A stretch of DNA of 5,672 nt from Bordetella parapertussis (GTDB lineage Bacteria > Pseudomonadota > Gammaproteobacteria > Burkholderiales > Burkholderiaceae_B). The notes under the pieces are model-generated. The model was given only the letters and a program-made list of their open reading frames with translations, had not been told where the DNA came from and did not search any database. Position 1 is the stretch's first letter. The number at the start of each line of letters is the position of its first letter. Where the stretch lies: assembly GCA_945911685.1 (NCBI GenBank), contig CAMEAW010000180.1, positions 1 through 5,672 on the forward strand, written 5' to 3'. The translations under genes and the position numbers were made by a program. Positions 5,515 through 5,672 of the stretch are shown in pieces.

Positions 5515-5672
5515 TTAACTAGGAATCAAAAATCGTCTTTCGATTTGTCGAGCGACTAGAACAATTATAGAAACCAAGCAAAGGTAGACAACAGCTGCAA
5601 AAACGTACGCTTTAAAAAACTGAAAATTTGTCGACGCAAGCTCTTGCACACGGGCAAAAAATTCTGTGTATT
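5515..5672 (-). CDS. Polar amino-acid-type ABC transporter permease, C-terminal fragment (5' end outside window)
   Basis: Reading the - strand from the right edge gives 51 uninterrupted residues ending at TAA (5517-5515). They begin YTEFFARVQELASTNFQF, then run through a strongly hydrophobic segment of about 20 residues (AYVFAAVVYLCLVSIIVLVA) and end with a basic tail, RQIERRFLIPS. A loop with AR.QE/LAS, a last transmembrane helix and a terminal ERR motif are characteristic of inner-membrane permeases of the HisM/GlnP/ArtQ type, which import amino acids or opines together with a periplasmic binding protein and an ATPase. The rest of the protein, with its coupling loop, lies beyond the window, so the substrate and even the subfamily are unproven. 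The remaining transporter genes should lie to the right. Confidence 0.75.
   Translation of the reverse strand, partial: YTEFFARVQELASTNFQFFKAYVFAAVVYLCLVSIIVLVARQIERRFLIPS

Overview
The window (about half G+C) looks like a chromosomal segment of a Gram-negative proteobacterium. The style of the transketolase, TfdA-like and TrhO proteins makes a betaproteobacterium of the Burkholderiales type most likely; this is an inference from recalled family resemblance, not a search. There is no insertion sequence, phage gene, CRISPR array, rRNA gene or convincing tRNA. The window is gene-dense metabolic and housekeeping DNA.

Layout. (1) Bases 1-306, + strand: the C-terminal part of a glutathione S-transferase cut by the window edge. 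(2) Bases 365-2211, + strand: a translationally coupled pair of genes for a two-subunit transketolase-like, thiamine-diphosphate-dependent enzyme (N-subunit then C-subunit, ATGA overlap). (3) Bases 2240-3115, - strand: a TfdA/TauD-type Fe(II)/2-oxoglutarate dioxygenase, convergent with the transketolase pair. (4) Bases 3116-3286: a divergent control region with a 12-bp perfect palindrome. (5) Bases 3287-4276, + strand: an exported catalase-like haem protein of the SrpA type. (6) Bases 4277-4556: a 280-bp non-coding stretch with a long inverted repeat, nested hairpins, a perfect TATAAT hexamer and a small repeat cluster. (7) Bases 4557-5507, + strand: trhO, a rhodanese-domain tRNA uridine-34 hydroxylase. 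(8) Bases 5515-5672, - strand: the C-terminal 51 residues of an amino-acid-type ABC transporter permease, missed by a simple ATG-to-stop scan because its start lies outside the window.

How the genes work together. Only the two transketolase subunits are clearly one functional unit, possibly co-transcribed with the upstream glutathione transferase. The dioxygenase and the catalase-like gene share a divergent promoter region and could share a regulator. TrhO is a translation-related housekeeping enzyme, and the permease belongs to a transport operon lying beyond the right edge.

The most interesting point is the transketolase pair. Cofactor-binding residues are kept, but several positions that contact the sugar-phosphate substrate in E. 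coli transketolase are replaced (His to Tyr, Ser to Tyr, His to Ala, Asp to Tyr). This suggests an enzyme with a remodelled substrate pocket that is probably mis-described by the plain name transketolase. The comparison uses an E. coli sequence recalled from memory and needs a real alignment.
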